From Pararge aegeria (lineage: Eukaryota; Arthropoda; Insecta; Lepidoptera; Nymphalidae): DNA of 64,000 bases. Every line of letters begins with the position of its first letter. Positions within the stretch are counted from its first letter, which is position 1. The translations under genes were made by a program, and so were the position numbers. Where the stretch lies: assembly GCF_905163445.1 (NCBI RefSeq), contig NC_053184.1:16616001-16680000 (forward strand), read 5' to 3'. Below are positions 32,238 to 43,539 of this stretch, one piece after another. The notes beneath the pieces were generated by a model, which saw only the letters and a list, made by a program, of their open reading frames with translations, was not told the DNA's origin and searched no databases.

Positions 32238-32770
32238 TTTTTTTTTTTTGATTGTGTGTAGCTGATTAAGCGTAACGCGGGCTTGTTGGCGATCCTCGGA
32301 GAGGAAGAGTTTGAACCCTAGGGCTCGAAGAAGCGAAGGAATCGTCAGCCTCTTGTGAGGCCGAACCTCGGCTCAGGCAACGATTGGAGTGACAGGTTTA
32401 CGGACGGTGATTAGTCCGCACGCTGCCGAGAACTTGGTGAGAGCCCACTTCCAGATGACGTTAGAAGTCGGGGACCTAGTCTTCGCCGGCGAAGACGCTG
32501 TGCTGTTGATTGTGTGTTCTTAAAGGGAGCATTGTCAGCAGTAATCTGATCGTCAGGGTCGTGAAGGTATGTTCAGGCCTCCTCTTGTTGAGAGTGGCGC
32601 TAAGGTTGGGTGAGTAAAAAGAAGCCGCAACTATGAGAGGGTTGGGATGTCGGATAGACTTCTCAAAGAAAATTTTCGAGAGGTTTTTGAAATATTGAGC
32701 AATAGTGGAGAGTTCTCTGTGGAGATCGACGTTGCAACTTCGCTTAGGCATAGCCATGATCCGCAATATA
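32238..32770 (-). pseudogene. Jockey-like LINE C-terminus with poly(A)
   Basis: Minus strand from 32766: PKRSCNVDLHRELSTIAQYF, LSKIFFEKSIRHPNPLIVAA, ending after HNQQHSVFAGED at 32476. The motif of a helical stretch with FF..(S/L).HPNPL is typical of the end of jockey/R1-group ORF2 proteins. The 3' UTR is GC-rich compared with its surroundings and ends in a poly(A) (plus-strand T run at 32237-32250). Confidence 0.65.
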
Positions 32771-32854
32771 ATAATATAACTATAAACGCCAAAGTGTGTC
32801 TAAAATTAATTAGTCGGTAGTTTTTTTCTAAAGAAAGGCATAGGCACTAATAGG

Positions 32855-32884
32855 CGTTTTCTCAAGGTCACTCTTGAGAAAACG
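32855..32884. repeat. Perfect 12-bp hairpin
   Basis: CGTTTTCTCAAG, loop GTCACT, CTTGAGAAAACG. Confidence 0.95.
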
Positions 32885-33259
32885 AGGATCAGAACTTTTA
32901 CGTTGACGTAGTCGCTGGAATCCGAACACTACTAATATCCCTTAATAGCAATTTTGTAAAAGTATTTTTTAAACTTTGCTTTTAGAAATAACATGAAGAC
33001 AATAAAATAAACTTGAGGGAATGTATATGTGACCTGATAACTGTGAAATCATGAAAATGATTTTTAGGTTTTGCTGGATATATGATGAGACGGTTCCGAG
33101 ATTTCTTCTGATTTCAGGGCAAATCAAAATTTCATCGCAGATGAAGTTGCGGGCAACCACAATTACATATATAAATACAAAATAATCAATCAATTTTGTA
33201 CCTTACCTACCTTTACCTCCTTATAACATCAGTATACATTCAAATTCATAGTTATATTT

Positions 33260-33510
33260 GACGGCTGACTTACGCAGTGGGTAGCGACCCTGCTTTCGGA
33301 GTCCATTGCCGTGGGTTCCATTCCCACAACTGGAACATGTTTGTGTGATGAACATGGATGTTTTCAAAGTCTGGGTGTATTATAAGTATTTATGTATATT
33401 ATTCATAAATATATTCATCAGTCATCTTGGTACCCATAACACAAGCTACGCTTACTTTGGGACTAGACGGCGATGTGTGTATTATCGTAGTTTATTTATT
33501 TATTTGCGAA
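33260..33510 (+). mobile_element. SINE-A copy
   Basis: GACGGCTGACTTACGCAGTG head, GGGTTCCATTCCC in the B-box place, tail GTAGTTTATTTATTTATTT. Nearly complete. Confidence 0.88.
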
Positions 33511-33847
33511 GTTGTTTCGTTGTATATTAACTTGGGTCATACGTCAGAGTTGTTAAATCAAATCAGCGTTTCGGATAATGGGCTAAACAGCTGGGAGTTT
33601 TAATTGTTATTAATGGGAAGCATCTTAGCGGTTGGCGTACTGCCAAGTAAGATAGCGGGCTGCATAAGGCAAGAATACTTTATCTTTTCTGTTACGTACT
33701 AGGTACGTTTTCATATGCTCCCGATTTTTCTTTTTCTTTCTTTCGCTCAACCTTTCTTCGGGAGAAGCCTTTAGTCTAGACTGGACTGTTATAGACTGTA
33801 ACTCCGTTCGCAGCTTATCTCAGAAACTCTGAAGAAGCTTCTAGAAA

Positions 33848-34250
33848 GCTGTAATTTAGTGTGGGACTACATTATATAAGAGTGATAAAATAAAATCATT
33901 AAAAAGTTAAGATAGCACATTCCGATGGAATACGTTCGCACAGAATAAAAATATAGCAGAAGTTAATATAAGTTTGGGACTTAACCAACTCTGTGGCCGC
34001 GAAATATTTATATACTTATTATGTTTAAGATACATGTAGAACGCTGTAATTTAGCGTGGGACTACATTATATAAGAGTGATAAAATAAAATCATTAAAAA
34101 GTTTAGACAGCACATTCCGATGGAATACGTCCGCACACAATAAAAATTTAGCTGAAGTTAATATAAGTTTGGGACTTAACCGACTCTATGGCCGCGAAAT
34201 ATTTATATACTTATTATGTAATATATGTTAAGATACACGTAGTTAAGCGT
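33848..34250 (+). repeat. Tandem duplication, 195-bp period
   Basis: Unit 1 is 33848-34042, unit 2 is 34043-34250. Both contain GTGGGACTACATTATATAAG, AGTGATAAAATAAAATCATT, AGCACATTCCGATGGAATAC and TTAACC.ACTCT.TGGCCGCG. I count only about a dozen substitutions and one short insertion (ATATATGT) near the end of unit 2. No open frame spans it and the sequence is not found elsewhere here. Confidence 0.92.
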
Positions 34251-34989
34251 AGATTTAATTAGTTTAATAGTCAGTTTTTTTGTCATACGAGCTACATAGT
34301 CTCATTAGTAACTCAACTCCATTTATGGGTTTAAAAGGGTTCATTAAACTCCATTAAAACCGAAAAATGGTCCAAGGTACCAAGTGGTTGCTCCATTCTC
34401 TTCAATCCATTTATTCCTAAGAATCTACGCGAAATCCATTAAGAGCCTGTGTTTCCACCTATTTCACCATCTGGTACTCGTTGGATTCCGCACCCATACT
34501 ATATACCCGTGATCCTACATACTGGAACAAAAAACAAGCCGCATTTAAAAGTTCTTCTGGTCCATGGATGGTAATTAGAGTCTCTCACTGGATTTAAGCC
34601 AATTCAGACATTATAAACTCGCAAATTGAACGAAACCTGGTCGTAACCTCAAATTTAAAGGCCAAAGAATATACCACTGTGCCAGATACGTCGTCAAACT
34701 TATATCAGTTGCATTATTGCATGTTTCTTTAGTAAGGAAGCAATGTTAGTATACATTTTAAAAGACAGCTGATTAAAATGGTTTCTGCATAATAAATTTT
34801 CCAGCAATATAAACCTAAAAAAGTACGATAAAAAATACCTTTAGTATGAAAATTGCTTTTTCGATACCCAAATCAGTAAACTTAATAAAAATTTTATTTT
34901 GCCTGTTTATCTGTATTTGTGCTGTTTGCTGAATTACAGAATATCCATCCATCAGTGCTTTTATACATAAGAAAAGAAAGACAGTCAGC
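34251..34989. other. No recognised feature
   Basis: GC content rises slightly around 34320-34620. I looked for a coding fragment and found none. Confidence 0.35.
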
Positions 34990-35275
34990 CAGCCAGTGTG
35001 GCCAAACGAATCTTCGGAAATTTACCCTCTAAGCACGTTTCACGCCGAAACCGGAGCATCGTCAGGTTCAGTCCTAACAATTATTCATTGTACAGTTACA
35101 AGGAATATTTTTTAAGACTGAACAATTATTTATTGTAAAGTCAAAATCTCCTGGGGATGCTCCGATTGAAGAATTTATAAATGACACCATATAGATTCTC
35201 CTGCTTTTTGGGGAGTATAGCTTATTAAGCTTTACTTTCATATTTCATAGAATTCCGCAAAGTAACGCCTGTTTC
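34990..35275. repeat. Two Repeat P copies head to head
   Basis: The left copy is on the minus strand (about 34990-35095) with its core at 35025-35066. The right copy is on the plus strand (about 35110-35275): TTATTGTAAAGTCAAAATCT, CTGGGGATGCTCCGATTGAA, then TTCTCCTGCTTTTTGGGGAG and AAGCTTTACTTTCATA; its core is deleted after GCTCCG. Both contain GACTGAAC near the junction. Confidence 0.7.
35025..35066 (-). ncRNA. Hammerhead-ribozyme-like core, copy 4
   Basis: Minus strand: CTGACGA (exact CUGANGA), stem II GCTCCG-GTTT-CGGCGT with one mismatch, then exact GAAAC and GTGCTTAGAGGG. Conserved boxes are best preserved here, but the usual CGTA cleavage triplet region has become CTTA. Confidence 0.45.
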
Positions 35276-36277
35276 TGTCCAGTGTCTCACGACAGACTTG
35301 CGACAGGCGTAAATCTTGCAATCTTTGCTGTCAAACGTCACTTTTGTATTTTTTATGAAAAAGTGACGTTTCTCCAGCTACGGATCTTTTGAAAGTACAC
35401 ATCGTCCTCGCTCCACTGCACTGCTCTCTGTGATATCAATATTACGCAGAACACTCCCACGCATATCTGCATTCAACGCGCAACGAGGTTTTTAATAAAA
35501 ATGCACTTGTACAAAATGAAGACAGGTTTAGTGTAACGGAACTCGAAATCGACTCAAGGGTTACAGCTGTGCTAAGGGTACAGTAATCGCTTGACAAACG
35601 ATGTAGCCCGATGGGTTAAACGAAATAGTAGTCAAGATAGTCGGAATTTCGCCGAAACGAGTGGTCGATCAATCATTTGTGACAAATCAGCGACGTATTG
35701 CCGTAAAAGCCATTCGTTTACGTTAATTTCAAGTACAAATATATTCTTCATGATTATTATCTCCTTGATAGTTAGATTGAAATTCTATTACCGGAAATAT
35801 TTATGCAAGGAAGTTGGAAGGGAATTATATCGCTGGAAATCTCGTTTAACTTTTGCAGTAACTCTTGCATTTTCAAATTCCTTGCATTTTACGAATCTTT
35901 TACAAATTAAACAATCCGTTGCTGTGGAGAATATTATGAAAATAATATTAGTATACTTGTAGATTATGCCATTTTAGAATGCAGTAAGTATTCAGATAAT
36001 ATTATTTTGAAAAATTCATTACTTTTCATCACTCTACTCTCTCAAATTAAATACAAGTTCCATGCATTATTGTATTAAACCTCAGTTATTATTGACAAGC
36101 GATTACCCGCGACTTCGTCCCCGTACCTACTTTTATTCAATATACGCTACACCACCGCGTCGCAATAGCAGCCTGCGCCATTCTCGGCATGTTTCGGTTA
36201 AAGCTTGACGGTAAATAGGCCCTTGAGCTCAAAATATGGCGTATGTGCAAAATATATGCTTAATACGGCATAATGAA
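35276..36277. other. No confident feature
   Basis: A 123-codon open frame (35591-35962) has no recognisable domain and AT-rich codons; I treat it as chance. GCGATTACCCGCGACTTCGT near 36097 is a Helitron-end-like remnant. Confidence 0.35.
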
Positions 36278-36490
36278 GGTCGATTGGTGCAGTGGGCAGC
36301 GACCCTGCTTTCTCAGTCCATGACCGTGAGTTCGATTCCCACAATTGGAAAACGTTTTTGTGATGAACAAATTAATGTTTTGCAGTGTTTAGGTGTTTAT
36401 CTGCATTTTATAAGTATTTATATATATTATTCTTACTTTGTGGCTAGATGGCGATGTGTGTATTGTCGTAGTATATTTATAAAAAATAAA
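36278..36490 (+). mobile_element. SINE-A, internally deleted copy
   Basis: Head GATTGGTGCAGTGGGCAGCG and tail GTGGCTAGATGGCGATGTGT are present. About 50 bp between the ATATTATTC block and CTTACTTTG are missing, removing CCCATAACACAAGCTACG. Confidence 0.85.
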
Positions 36491-36524
36491 AAAAATAACG
36501 TAAATATCTAAATTGCTAAAATTA

Positions 36525-36845
36525 AAAAGCTTATAACCTCGAAAAGTTAGAGGATCGTGCCGGGGATCGAACTCGGTCACCCCGAAAGGGAAGCGGAAGC
36601 CTAACCCACCATGCATTGTGAACCTCACTGCTAAGAGTCGTGATCCTTGCCACGGAATATTTTATCCCTGACGATGTTGCGCCATATTGACCTGTCCGCA
36701 GCATGGTGCAGAGCAATGTGGACAGGTGTGCCAAGTGTGGTGCCGATTTGGTCTGCCCACCGGCTACGTCTTCTTGGTCTTTTTCCTTCCACTCCACTAC
36801 TTCTACTTTTTCAATCCCCCAGGCTACCACCGCTTAAAATAAATA
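36525..36845 (-). pseudogene. RTE-like LINE end joined to a tRNA-like SINE head
   Basis: On the minus strand 36845-36640 contains RWADQIG and AADRSIWR-type blocks of the terminal region of RTE-like reverse transcriptases. It runs into a tRNA-like segment: GGTGGGTTAGGCTTCCGCTT and GAGTTCGATCCCCGGCACG, a B-box shape like SINE-C heads. GAGGTTATAAGCTTTTTAAT then leads to an A/T tail. It may be a SINE inserted next to a LINE or a composite element. Confidence 0.5.
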
Positions 36846-37159
36846 AATAAATGACAAATCCAGCTAAGAGTAATCACCGAACCGGAACAGTAATATAATT
36901 AGCGGGAGATTAGTAAACGTCGGGTGTACGATGAAGATGCATTGTGCGGAATCGACAGGTGGTCAGTGACATGATTGATGCTGGTACTGCCGTGTTCTAG
37001 ATGTTAGCCAGGCATAGAACAGATTAATAAATCAGATGAGGCAAATGACTTATGCCCGTTTTTTAAACAATGATTTAGGTGACGTCTATAGAAAAAAAAA
37101 CGTTTCACTAACTCTTAGGCGATAACTATTGGTGAAAAGTTGATTACTTAAGAATGAAT

Positions 37160-37463
37160 TAAAAACATACAGAATCCGTGTACACGAATATTATTGAAGT
37201 ATCAAATACCACTCAACTTTAACAGTGTTTGTCAAACAGACGGTTAGTCACTTCACTCCACTTAGCAGTTGACAGTAATTATTTTACCTCTAATGTTCTA
37301 AACCGTTACCATAAAATGGGGAGAATGGGAAAAGTTTGTGAGCTAGCAACATTACGTGGTGTGAAGTGAGACGTGCGCGGGGAGTTCTCACTTGTTTTGG
37401 ACACAATGCACAACATGCAATAATGGCACAATTATTGCATGTTAATTTTAACATGCAATAATT
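37160..37463 (+). repeat. Repeat F, copy 1, unclassified
   Basis: AAACATACAGAATCCGTGTA, ATACCACTCAACTTTAACAG, CTTAGCAGTTGACAGTAATT, GAGAATGGGAAAAG, GAGCTAGCAAC and CATGCAATAATGGC recur in the same order and orientation at 59881-60135. No coding frame is shared. Confidence 0.75.
37412..37463. repeat. Overlapping palindromes
   Basis: AACATGCAATAAT (37412-37424) pairs with 37431-37443, and AATTATTGCATGTTAA (37430-37445) pairs exactly with 37448-37463 across a 2-nt spacer. Confidence 0.95.
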
Positions 37464-37702
37464 AAAATTTATTTTTTTATTTTATTTTAATAATAAAAAA
37501 AATAAAATAAAAAAGCCATTTATTCTACTACCAATAAATAAAGAAATACATATTACATGAATTCACATAATTAAACTACATAACATAATTAAATTTATAC
37601 ATATTTTAACAAATTACATATTTTATTTCATTACATTTATTTAATAGCTAGTCTTCAATTCTTATTTGTTTTGTTGTGTTGTGGTAGAAGAATAATACAT
37701 TA
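37464..37702 (-). mobile_element. Short retro-insertion flanked by 16-bp direct repeats
   Basis: TTAACATGCAATAATT at 37448-37463 is repeated exactly at 37703-37718. Between them lies a 239-bp AT-rich segment whose left end is T-rich (TTTATTTTTTTATTTTATTT), as expected for the tail of a minus-strand retrocopy. The internal sequence has no recognisable coding. Confidence 0.6.
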
Positions 37703-37718
37703 TTAACATGCAATAATT

Positions 37719-39654
37719 GTGCTATTATCTACTTGGTTGGGCTAATAACCCTCTCTCCTATAAGAGGCCTGTTACCAGCAATAGTAGTAGTATTGCTGAA
37801 AATGTTGATGCTGAAATACTTTTTTTATTGGCTACTTTTTAATCTATTTCTTTGTAATCTTAAAATAGGAACCATTGCAAATTATGATATCTAGTTGGTT
37901 TGGTTTGTGCAAACAAATATGTAATTTAACACACTCACTAATATGCAATTTTACACATAATGTTGTTTCATAGTGGAAAGCATAAACAGGTTATATCGGC
38001 TTATCGAAAATGTTTAGTTAATTCTAAATTTACCAATATCCATCTCGTTTAACGATTACAACAACGTCCCTAAATAAAAATAAATGAGCCAATATTATGA
38101 AAGGTATTGTAAGTGCCCCGCGGGTACCTGATCTGACTTTTCAATGGATTATTACTAGCAAAAGGGTCTTTAATATTCCACGTTCGCCGTGGTTTCAATA
38201 TAACAGGCGTTGCTTGTAGGTTAATCGCTATGTATCTTCGGTCCTAATCAATAAAATTATTTACTTAAATTATTTGTTTGGCTAAACTGTTGCTTGCGTT
38301 CTTCGTCCGCTTATATTAAGGATATTTATTAAATCCTTTGAGAACCGGTTACTTGGAAGTAAAGTAAAATACTCTCGATCCTTTTAACAAACAAGGTTTT
38401 TTGTTGCTTAAGTATAGCGTGCAGGAAGGACAAACAAAAAAACACTTACACATTTATATCATTCGTATAGATTTTTTTTGGAATTGGACAGACATAGACT
38501 CACCGCCAAGCGATTAAGCGTTCGGGTAATCTGTGGCCAAGTAACCGATTAGGTTGTGGGTTAAATATAACTGCATCATCTCTTACAACTGGTGCCAATG
38601 ATCCGGTGTAACTAAAGGCAAATAAGGCTTAACAGCTTGATTAACAGAGGGCGGCATTTTGCAGGATGTTTCAGTTGGATGTCCGCCAAAGTATTGCTCT
38701 TTTTATAGGCGATTGTCTTGTTTATTGTTTATTAATTGCTTCATGTACCTACATACATAAGAGACATGACGCCCCGCCGGGGCATTGCAATAAAATTTGT
38801 CGAAATTATTTTTATTTCTTTACTTAATTTAAATTATGATATTCAAATTAAATTATATTATTGCAATTGATTTAAATATTAAAAAATGTCAACTAAAAAT
38901 GAAAAAAAAAACAAAATAAAGATTTATTAGAATTTGTCAACTAAAACAAACATTAGAATAATTTGGATTTACAATTATTATAAAATTAGGATTTCATGTC
39001 ACACTATTATTAATATATATTATTATTAGTATCTTCCACATACTATCAGGCCATCATGCCATCATATCATCATAATCTATGTTTTTGCATCTAAAAGAAG
39101 TAAGCAGTGCGCTTCGGAGTGTCGATGGCAGAACTTCATAACGTAGATTAACGAACAGAAGCCTCGTTTCTTGATTCGCAGGTGGTTCAGTTCATGTGAG
39201 GTTACCTAATGTATTTCCCTACGAATTTACAGGTTTTGATGATACTGTAAACAATAGAAGCAGGGTTATCGTGAGGTTTGTCAGTTCGTAGGTAGATCAA
39301 ATCTTTTTAGGTTTGTCAGTTCTGCGATTTCTGTTATTCATCTTTGCCAAAGCTTATTAGACGTTCATCTGTATGTAACAGTAATTGCAAATCTGTGATT
39401 ATTCCAGATATACAGAGATCTATCTTATGCGATGTCAGATATTGTATTGTATTTCAAATTAAATAAATAAATAAATATACTACGACTAATATAAATTGTG
39501 TGTGAGTGTTTATTTAATTATTGTTCTCAGGACTACTTACCGTACCATCACTTGTTGGTTCCATCACTGTCTCAAAAAAAGACATCCAACGGATACTCTC
39601 ACATAATACTACTTGTATGTATATTAGTGACCCTCTCTTTCTTTGGTCTGATCT
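37719..39654. other. Mostly unrecognised; weak SINE-B and Helitron traces
   Basis: 38505-38595 loosely resembles SINE-B (CGATTAAGCGTTCGGGTAAT, CCGATTAGGTTGTGGG). CTGTTGCTTGCGTTCTTCGT near 38287 looks like a decayed Helitron end. AAATAAATATACTACGAC near 39470 is like the SINE-A tail. The 75-codon frame at 39498 has no domain. Confidence 0.35.
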
Positions 39655-39862
39655 GGTGGGAGGCTTCGGTCGTGGCTAGTTACCACCCTACCGATAAAGA
39701 AGTGCTGCTAAAGCGATTCCGGTAGGATGTCGCGTTATAACCGTTTAGAGGTTTGGGTTTAATATAACTGCCATATCCCTAACAGGTTAGCCCGTCACTA
39801 TCCTCGACTGATTTATAACATACCAGCAGGCAAAGGCTAACTGGAAGTGGAATGAAAAAAAC
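39655..39862 (+). mobile_element. SINE-B, 5'-truncated copy
   Basis: CGTGGCTAGTTACCACCCTA, GATGTCGCGTTATAACCGTT, CTAACAGGTTAGCCCGTCAC and GGAAGTGGAATGAAAAAAA. The tRNA head is missing. Confidence 0.8.
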
Positions 39863-40079
39863 GTTGTATAGTGGATTATGATTTTGTTAATTGACGCTGG
39901 CCTTTTTTCAGAAACATGGCTGTTAAAGTCCTTGTTCCTCTATCGGTTTTGCTTGGCTTACTTATATTTATCTTCCTCGCATATCTCTTTCACTTCATTA
40001 GTCCACTTAACTTCAATTAAAAAATCACATTATTTTTTTTAACTAGCCTAGAAGATGCCAATCACTCTTGTTTTTCCAC

Positions 40080-40215
40080 ACGAGGTTCCCTCACGATTCG
40101 CTTACACAAGCTTTAACAAGCATTTCATAAGCTTAAAACGCACATAACTTTGAATGGTCACGGGTTAGGCGTGCTGGGATTCGAACTCGCTTCCCCGAAA
40201 AAGAAGTCGAAGTCC
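40080..40215 (-). mobile_element. SINE-C head fragment
   Basis: Minus strand: GGCCCAGTGGGACTTCGACT, GCGAGTTCGAATCCCAGCAC, AAAGTTATGTGCGTTTTAAG, then a diverged CGTGAGGGAACC. Confidence 0.7.
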
Positions 40216-40321
40216 CACTGGGCCAACAACGTTAACTGTAAAAATTAAAAAATAAAATAAATAATGAATTAAGTAGTATTAGAATAAAAATAAGTTTTAG
40301 TAGCTGAATAATATTACATAA

Positions 40322-40512
40322 GTGCTGTTGCCCGCTTTTGATTCCTTATCCTGCGGGAATCGTACCTTTTCCCGGGACAGAAATATCCTATTTATTAATC
40401 CAGGGTATAATGTATCTCCATTTTAAAATTCAGTCAAACCGGTTCTGTAGTTTTTCCGTGAAAGAATAACAAAGATCCATCCATTAAAACTTTCACATTT
40501 ATAAGATTAGAA
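40322..40512 (-). mobile_element. Helitron remnant
   Basis: Minus strand begins CTAATCTTATAAATGTGAAA and contains CACGGAAAAACTACAGAACC, GATACATTATACCCTGGATT and AAAAGCGGGCAACAGCA at the 3' side. The exact CTRR end is lost. Confidence 0.6.
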
Positions 40513-41319
40513 ACAAAATGTGTAATGCATTCTATCTCATTCGCTTCTACACATTTCTGGTTATTTTTGTATCTTTATCGACGTACTATTCAGTTTCCAT
40601 GAAAAAATGTACAGGAGATAGATAGAATAGTTCTATTTAATTATCTCCTATACATTTATGTGTTTCTTTCTTTATCATGACGCATTTTCGTTTCATCGAG
40701 TTTCAAATCTCAAAGATTTAAAAAGAGATTCACTTTAACAAGCTAGCTTTGAATTCTCTCACCACACACACATGGCAATAGTTGAAGAGCAACTTTATTG
40801 TTGGGTACTTGCATGAAAATAAAAATTATTTATACGCATTTAAAGTCTCTATTGTTCACAAGTTTCGCGTGTAATAAAAATTGCTACAGCAATACAAAAA
40901 CGCATGAATATTCAAAATGTATTTCCACAAACATATAAAGGTTTTTTTGCAGTTAGGAAAAGGCGAATGCTATTTTTTTTTTGCTCCAATAAATGCGTTT
41001 TGACCTAGTTTAGATCCTATTGAATTGTTGATGGTTTTCAAATAGGTAAGTTGCCACTCTGCCGAATAAACGTATCGCAAAGCGATCTAGCTTTCCGGTG
41101 TACGCCACGTAGATACCAATTAAGGGTCTAGATTTAATAAAGAAGCTGTACTCGTTACAGTTTAATACACATTCTACCTTTTTACCGAAGATTTCGGACA
41201 GTTTTAGCAAGAGTACTCGTGCTACCACGTTTATTTGCTGATTGCGCCAGTTCTTATATGTAATGAAATATTTTTATACGTTTGTGTAAGGATGCACTAT
41301 CTAACTATTAAAACGACGT

Positions 41320-41425
41320 ATATGTGTGCGTGTGTGTGGGTGTGTGTGTGTGGGTGTGTGTGTGTGTGTGTGTATGTATGGGTGCGTGTGTGTGTTTGTG
41401 CGCGTGCGCGTTTGTGTTCGCTCGC

Positions 41426-41470
<45 letters not shown>

Positions 41471-41475
41471 AGAGT
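41320..41475. repeat. (TG)n-rich microsatellite
   Basis: GT/TG runs interrupted by CGCG and GGG; the Cys/Val-rich open frames here are artefacts. Confidence 0.97.
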
Positions 41476-41479
41476 GTTG

Positions 41480-41800
41480 AGTGTGCGTGTGTGTTAGTAT
41501 GTGTCCAAACAGGTGAAATGATTTGATTTTAGTTTTTTTTGCAATTCAAAACATTTTAATTGTTTATTCATGACAGCCCTATTGGAGATAAGAGACAACC
41601 ACGCGCACAGTACCTACGCTACGCGTGTGTGTGTGTGATATTATGAGTGTGCGTGTGTGTAAATGAGTGAGTATGATGACAGATGAACCGATTTTGATTT
41701 TAGTTTTTTTTTTTTCAATTCAAAACATTTTAAGTGTTTATTCATGACAGCCATATTGAAGATAAGAGATAAACACGTGCATAGTCCCTACGCTACGCGA
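41480..41800 (+). repeat. Tandem duplication, 171-bp period
   Basis: GATTTTAGTTTTTTTT, CAATTCAAAACATTTTAA, GTTTATTCATGACAGCC and CCTACGCTACGCG occur at 41525-41625 and again at 41696-41799, 171 bp apart, with a TG-rich spacer in each period. Confidence 0.9.
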
Positions 41801-42614
41801 CGCGTACCTAATAAAGTGAGAGGAGTCATATGATTATAATTTTGCATGTGACTATGGCAGCGGCTTACTCAAAAACTAATAGGTTTTCGGTTTCACAGGT
41901 AACTCTCATAGACAGTACATAATGTACCTTTCAATTTCGGATTTCGCTTACACGTTGTATATTAATATGCCATTGGTTAACTGCAGGAGATCGCTACGCA
42001 TTGACAAGGCCGCCAAACTGTAAACGCTGTTGTACAAGTGCTTCTCTGTATTATGTTCTTTTGGTGGCGTACAGTAAAAGTTTATTCATTCATGTATTCT
42101 CTCCCTATTTTGTAATCGTTCGGTAGCCAAGACTATGTGTCAAAACTTTGTCACGGCGGATTTGAAACGTAACGTAAACACTGTATCTTAGGGGCACTTA
42201 ACCTTAGGCTGTATTAAGCGCTACTCTATGTATTTAAAAAAAGAACAACTAAAATGAAACAATATGAAAATATTCTACCAAACATGACATGTTTATACTT
42301 TCCAATATTTCAATAGAATAATTAAACGTAACAGTAAAAAAATTTTAGTGTAAACTACGTGCCAAAAAAATGCAATGTAGTGTGTCAAAAATATGCATAC
42401 TAATCAAAGGATTACCGCGATAAAAGTCATGAATATTTTATATAGTATCAAAGCCAAAAAAAAACAAAATGTAGGAAATTCCAGCGGTGTGGGAATCTTC
42501 TTTGAACCGAATTTAGCAAAACAGTTCAAAAACACAAAAAATGGCATTGGTCATGAAAATAAGGTTGTTTTGTCTACGATGAAAATTAAGTGTTTATATT
42601 TAGGGTAACATGAA
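41801..42614. other. No confident feature
   Basis: GTACAGTAAAAGTTTATTCA near 42069 looks like a LINE tail, but nothing else supports it. The 71-codon frame at 42393 has no domain. Confidence 0.3.
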
Positions 42615-42700
42615 TTGCCTAACTCGGGAATCGTATCCAAGACTTCGTGATTTAACGGAACAGAACATGCTGATCACTAGACCAGCATGGCCATATCCTT
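42615..42700 (-). mobile_element. SINE-D-like tRNA head
   Basis: Minus strand: GCCATGCTGGTCTAGTGATC (A-box-like), AATCACGAAGTCTTGGATAC, GATTCCCGAGTTAG. It resembles a tRNA 5' half and T arm but is not a foldable intact tRNA as read. Confidence 0.55.
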
Positions 42701-43065
42701 CATTATGCCCTAATTAAAACTTACCTATTTATGGAATGCTATTTTGACTTATAGATCATAATAAACGAAGTTATCCTAGAATTATACGAATTATTAATTC
42801 TGATTATAGGCTTCCACCTAAAATTATCTTGACAGTACAATGTAATTTGTTTCTATTAATTAATGAGACGGGATAGTTAATTAATACCCAATAATTTTCT
42901 GTGCCTTTAGTCATAAACTGTAGCGGTATGCTGCAGTTGTAAAGAGGTTTCATGAGGGAGTTTCAGGAGTGCTGTCTCTTCATATATCGGATAAGACTAA
43001 CCTGTATCGTTTAGTGAGTACAAAACAGGGTGAAATGAACAAACAGTGTGACTTTAGGAAGGTTT

Positions 43066-43310
43066 CTGGCCGATTGGCATCGGGCAGCCACCCTGCTTTC
43101 TGAGTCCTAGGCTGTGCGTTCGATTCCCGCAACTGAAAAATGATTTTGTGATTAACATAAATCTTTTTCAGTGTTTATCTGTATTTGTGTTTTAAGTATT
43201 TATGAACTTATTCATAAAAAAAATATTCACCGGTCATCTTAGCACCCATACCAGAAGCTACGCTCTCTTTGGGGCTAGATGACGATGTGTGTATTTCGTA
43301 GTATTATTTC
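43066..43310 (+). mobile_element. SINE-A copy
   Basis: TGGCCGATTGGCATCGGGCA head, GCGTTCGATTCCCGCAAC, GGGGCTAGATGACGATGTGT. Nearly complete. Confidence 0.87.
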
Positions 43311-43387
43311 CAATTATTTATTTGCTACTATGGGTAAATTCACTCACAATTTTAGACAGACTAAGGTAACATTCCCACACCTATCTA

Positions 43388-43441
43388 ACATCAAACTAAC
43401 AGAGTAATTAGCCAACACCAAACTAACAGACTAATTCGTCA
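43388..43441 (+). repeat. 27-bp tandem pair
   Basis: 43388-43414 and 43415-43441 share CAAACTAACAGA and TAATT with five differences. Confidence 0.85.
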
Positions 43442-43539
43442 AGATAAGCGTATAAACAATAAGGTAGTGACGGTACCAGGACACAGTGCATTAAGCAGAA
43501 ATCTTTATCTTCTAGCTGTCACCAACAATTTAGATGACC

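Noticed and set aside
32476..32766. Host gene exon
   Set aside because: The HPNPL-type C-terminal pattern followed by a 3' UTR and poly(A) fits a jockey-like LINE better.
33848..34250. CRISPR-like or LTR interpretation of the two repeated units
   Set aside because: There are only two directly adjacent units with no spacers, and no TG...CA ends, primer-binding site or polyprotein. It is a tandem duplication.
34310..34620. Possible decayed coding exon
   Set aside because: Slightly higher GC and a non-repetitive look, but no frame gave a recognisable protein.
35591..35962. 123-codon open frame
   Set aside because: The longest non-LINE frame, but no domain, no clear codon bias and no splice context; consistent with chance.
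41235..41526. Two Cys/Val-rich open frames
   Set aside because: They are translations of the TG microsatellite.
42615..42700. Possible tRNA gene on the minus strand
   Set aside because: A- and B-box-like parts are present, but I could not fold a full cloverleaf with a paired acceptor stem.
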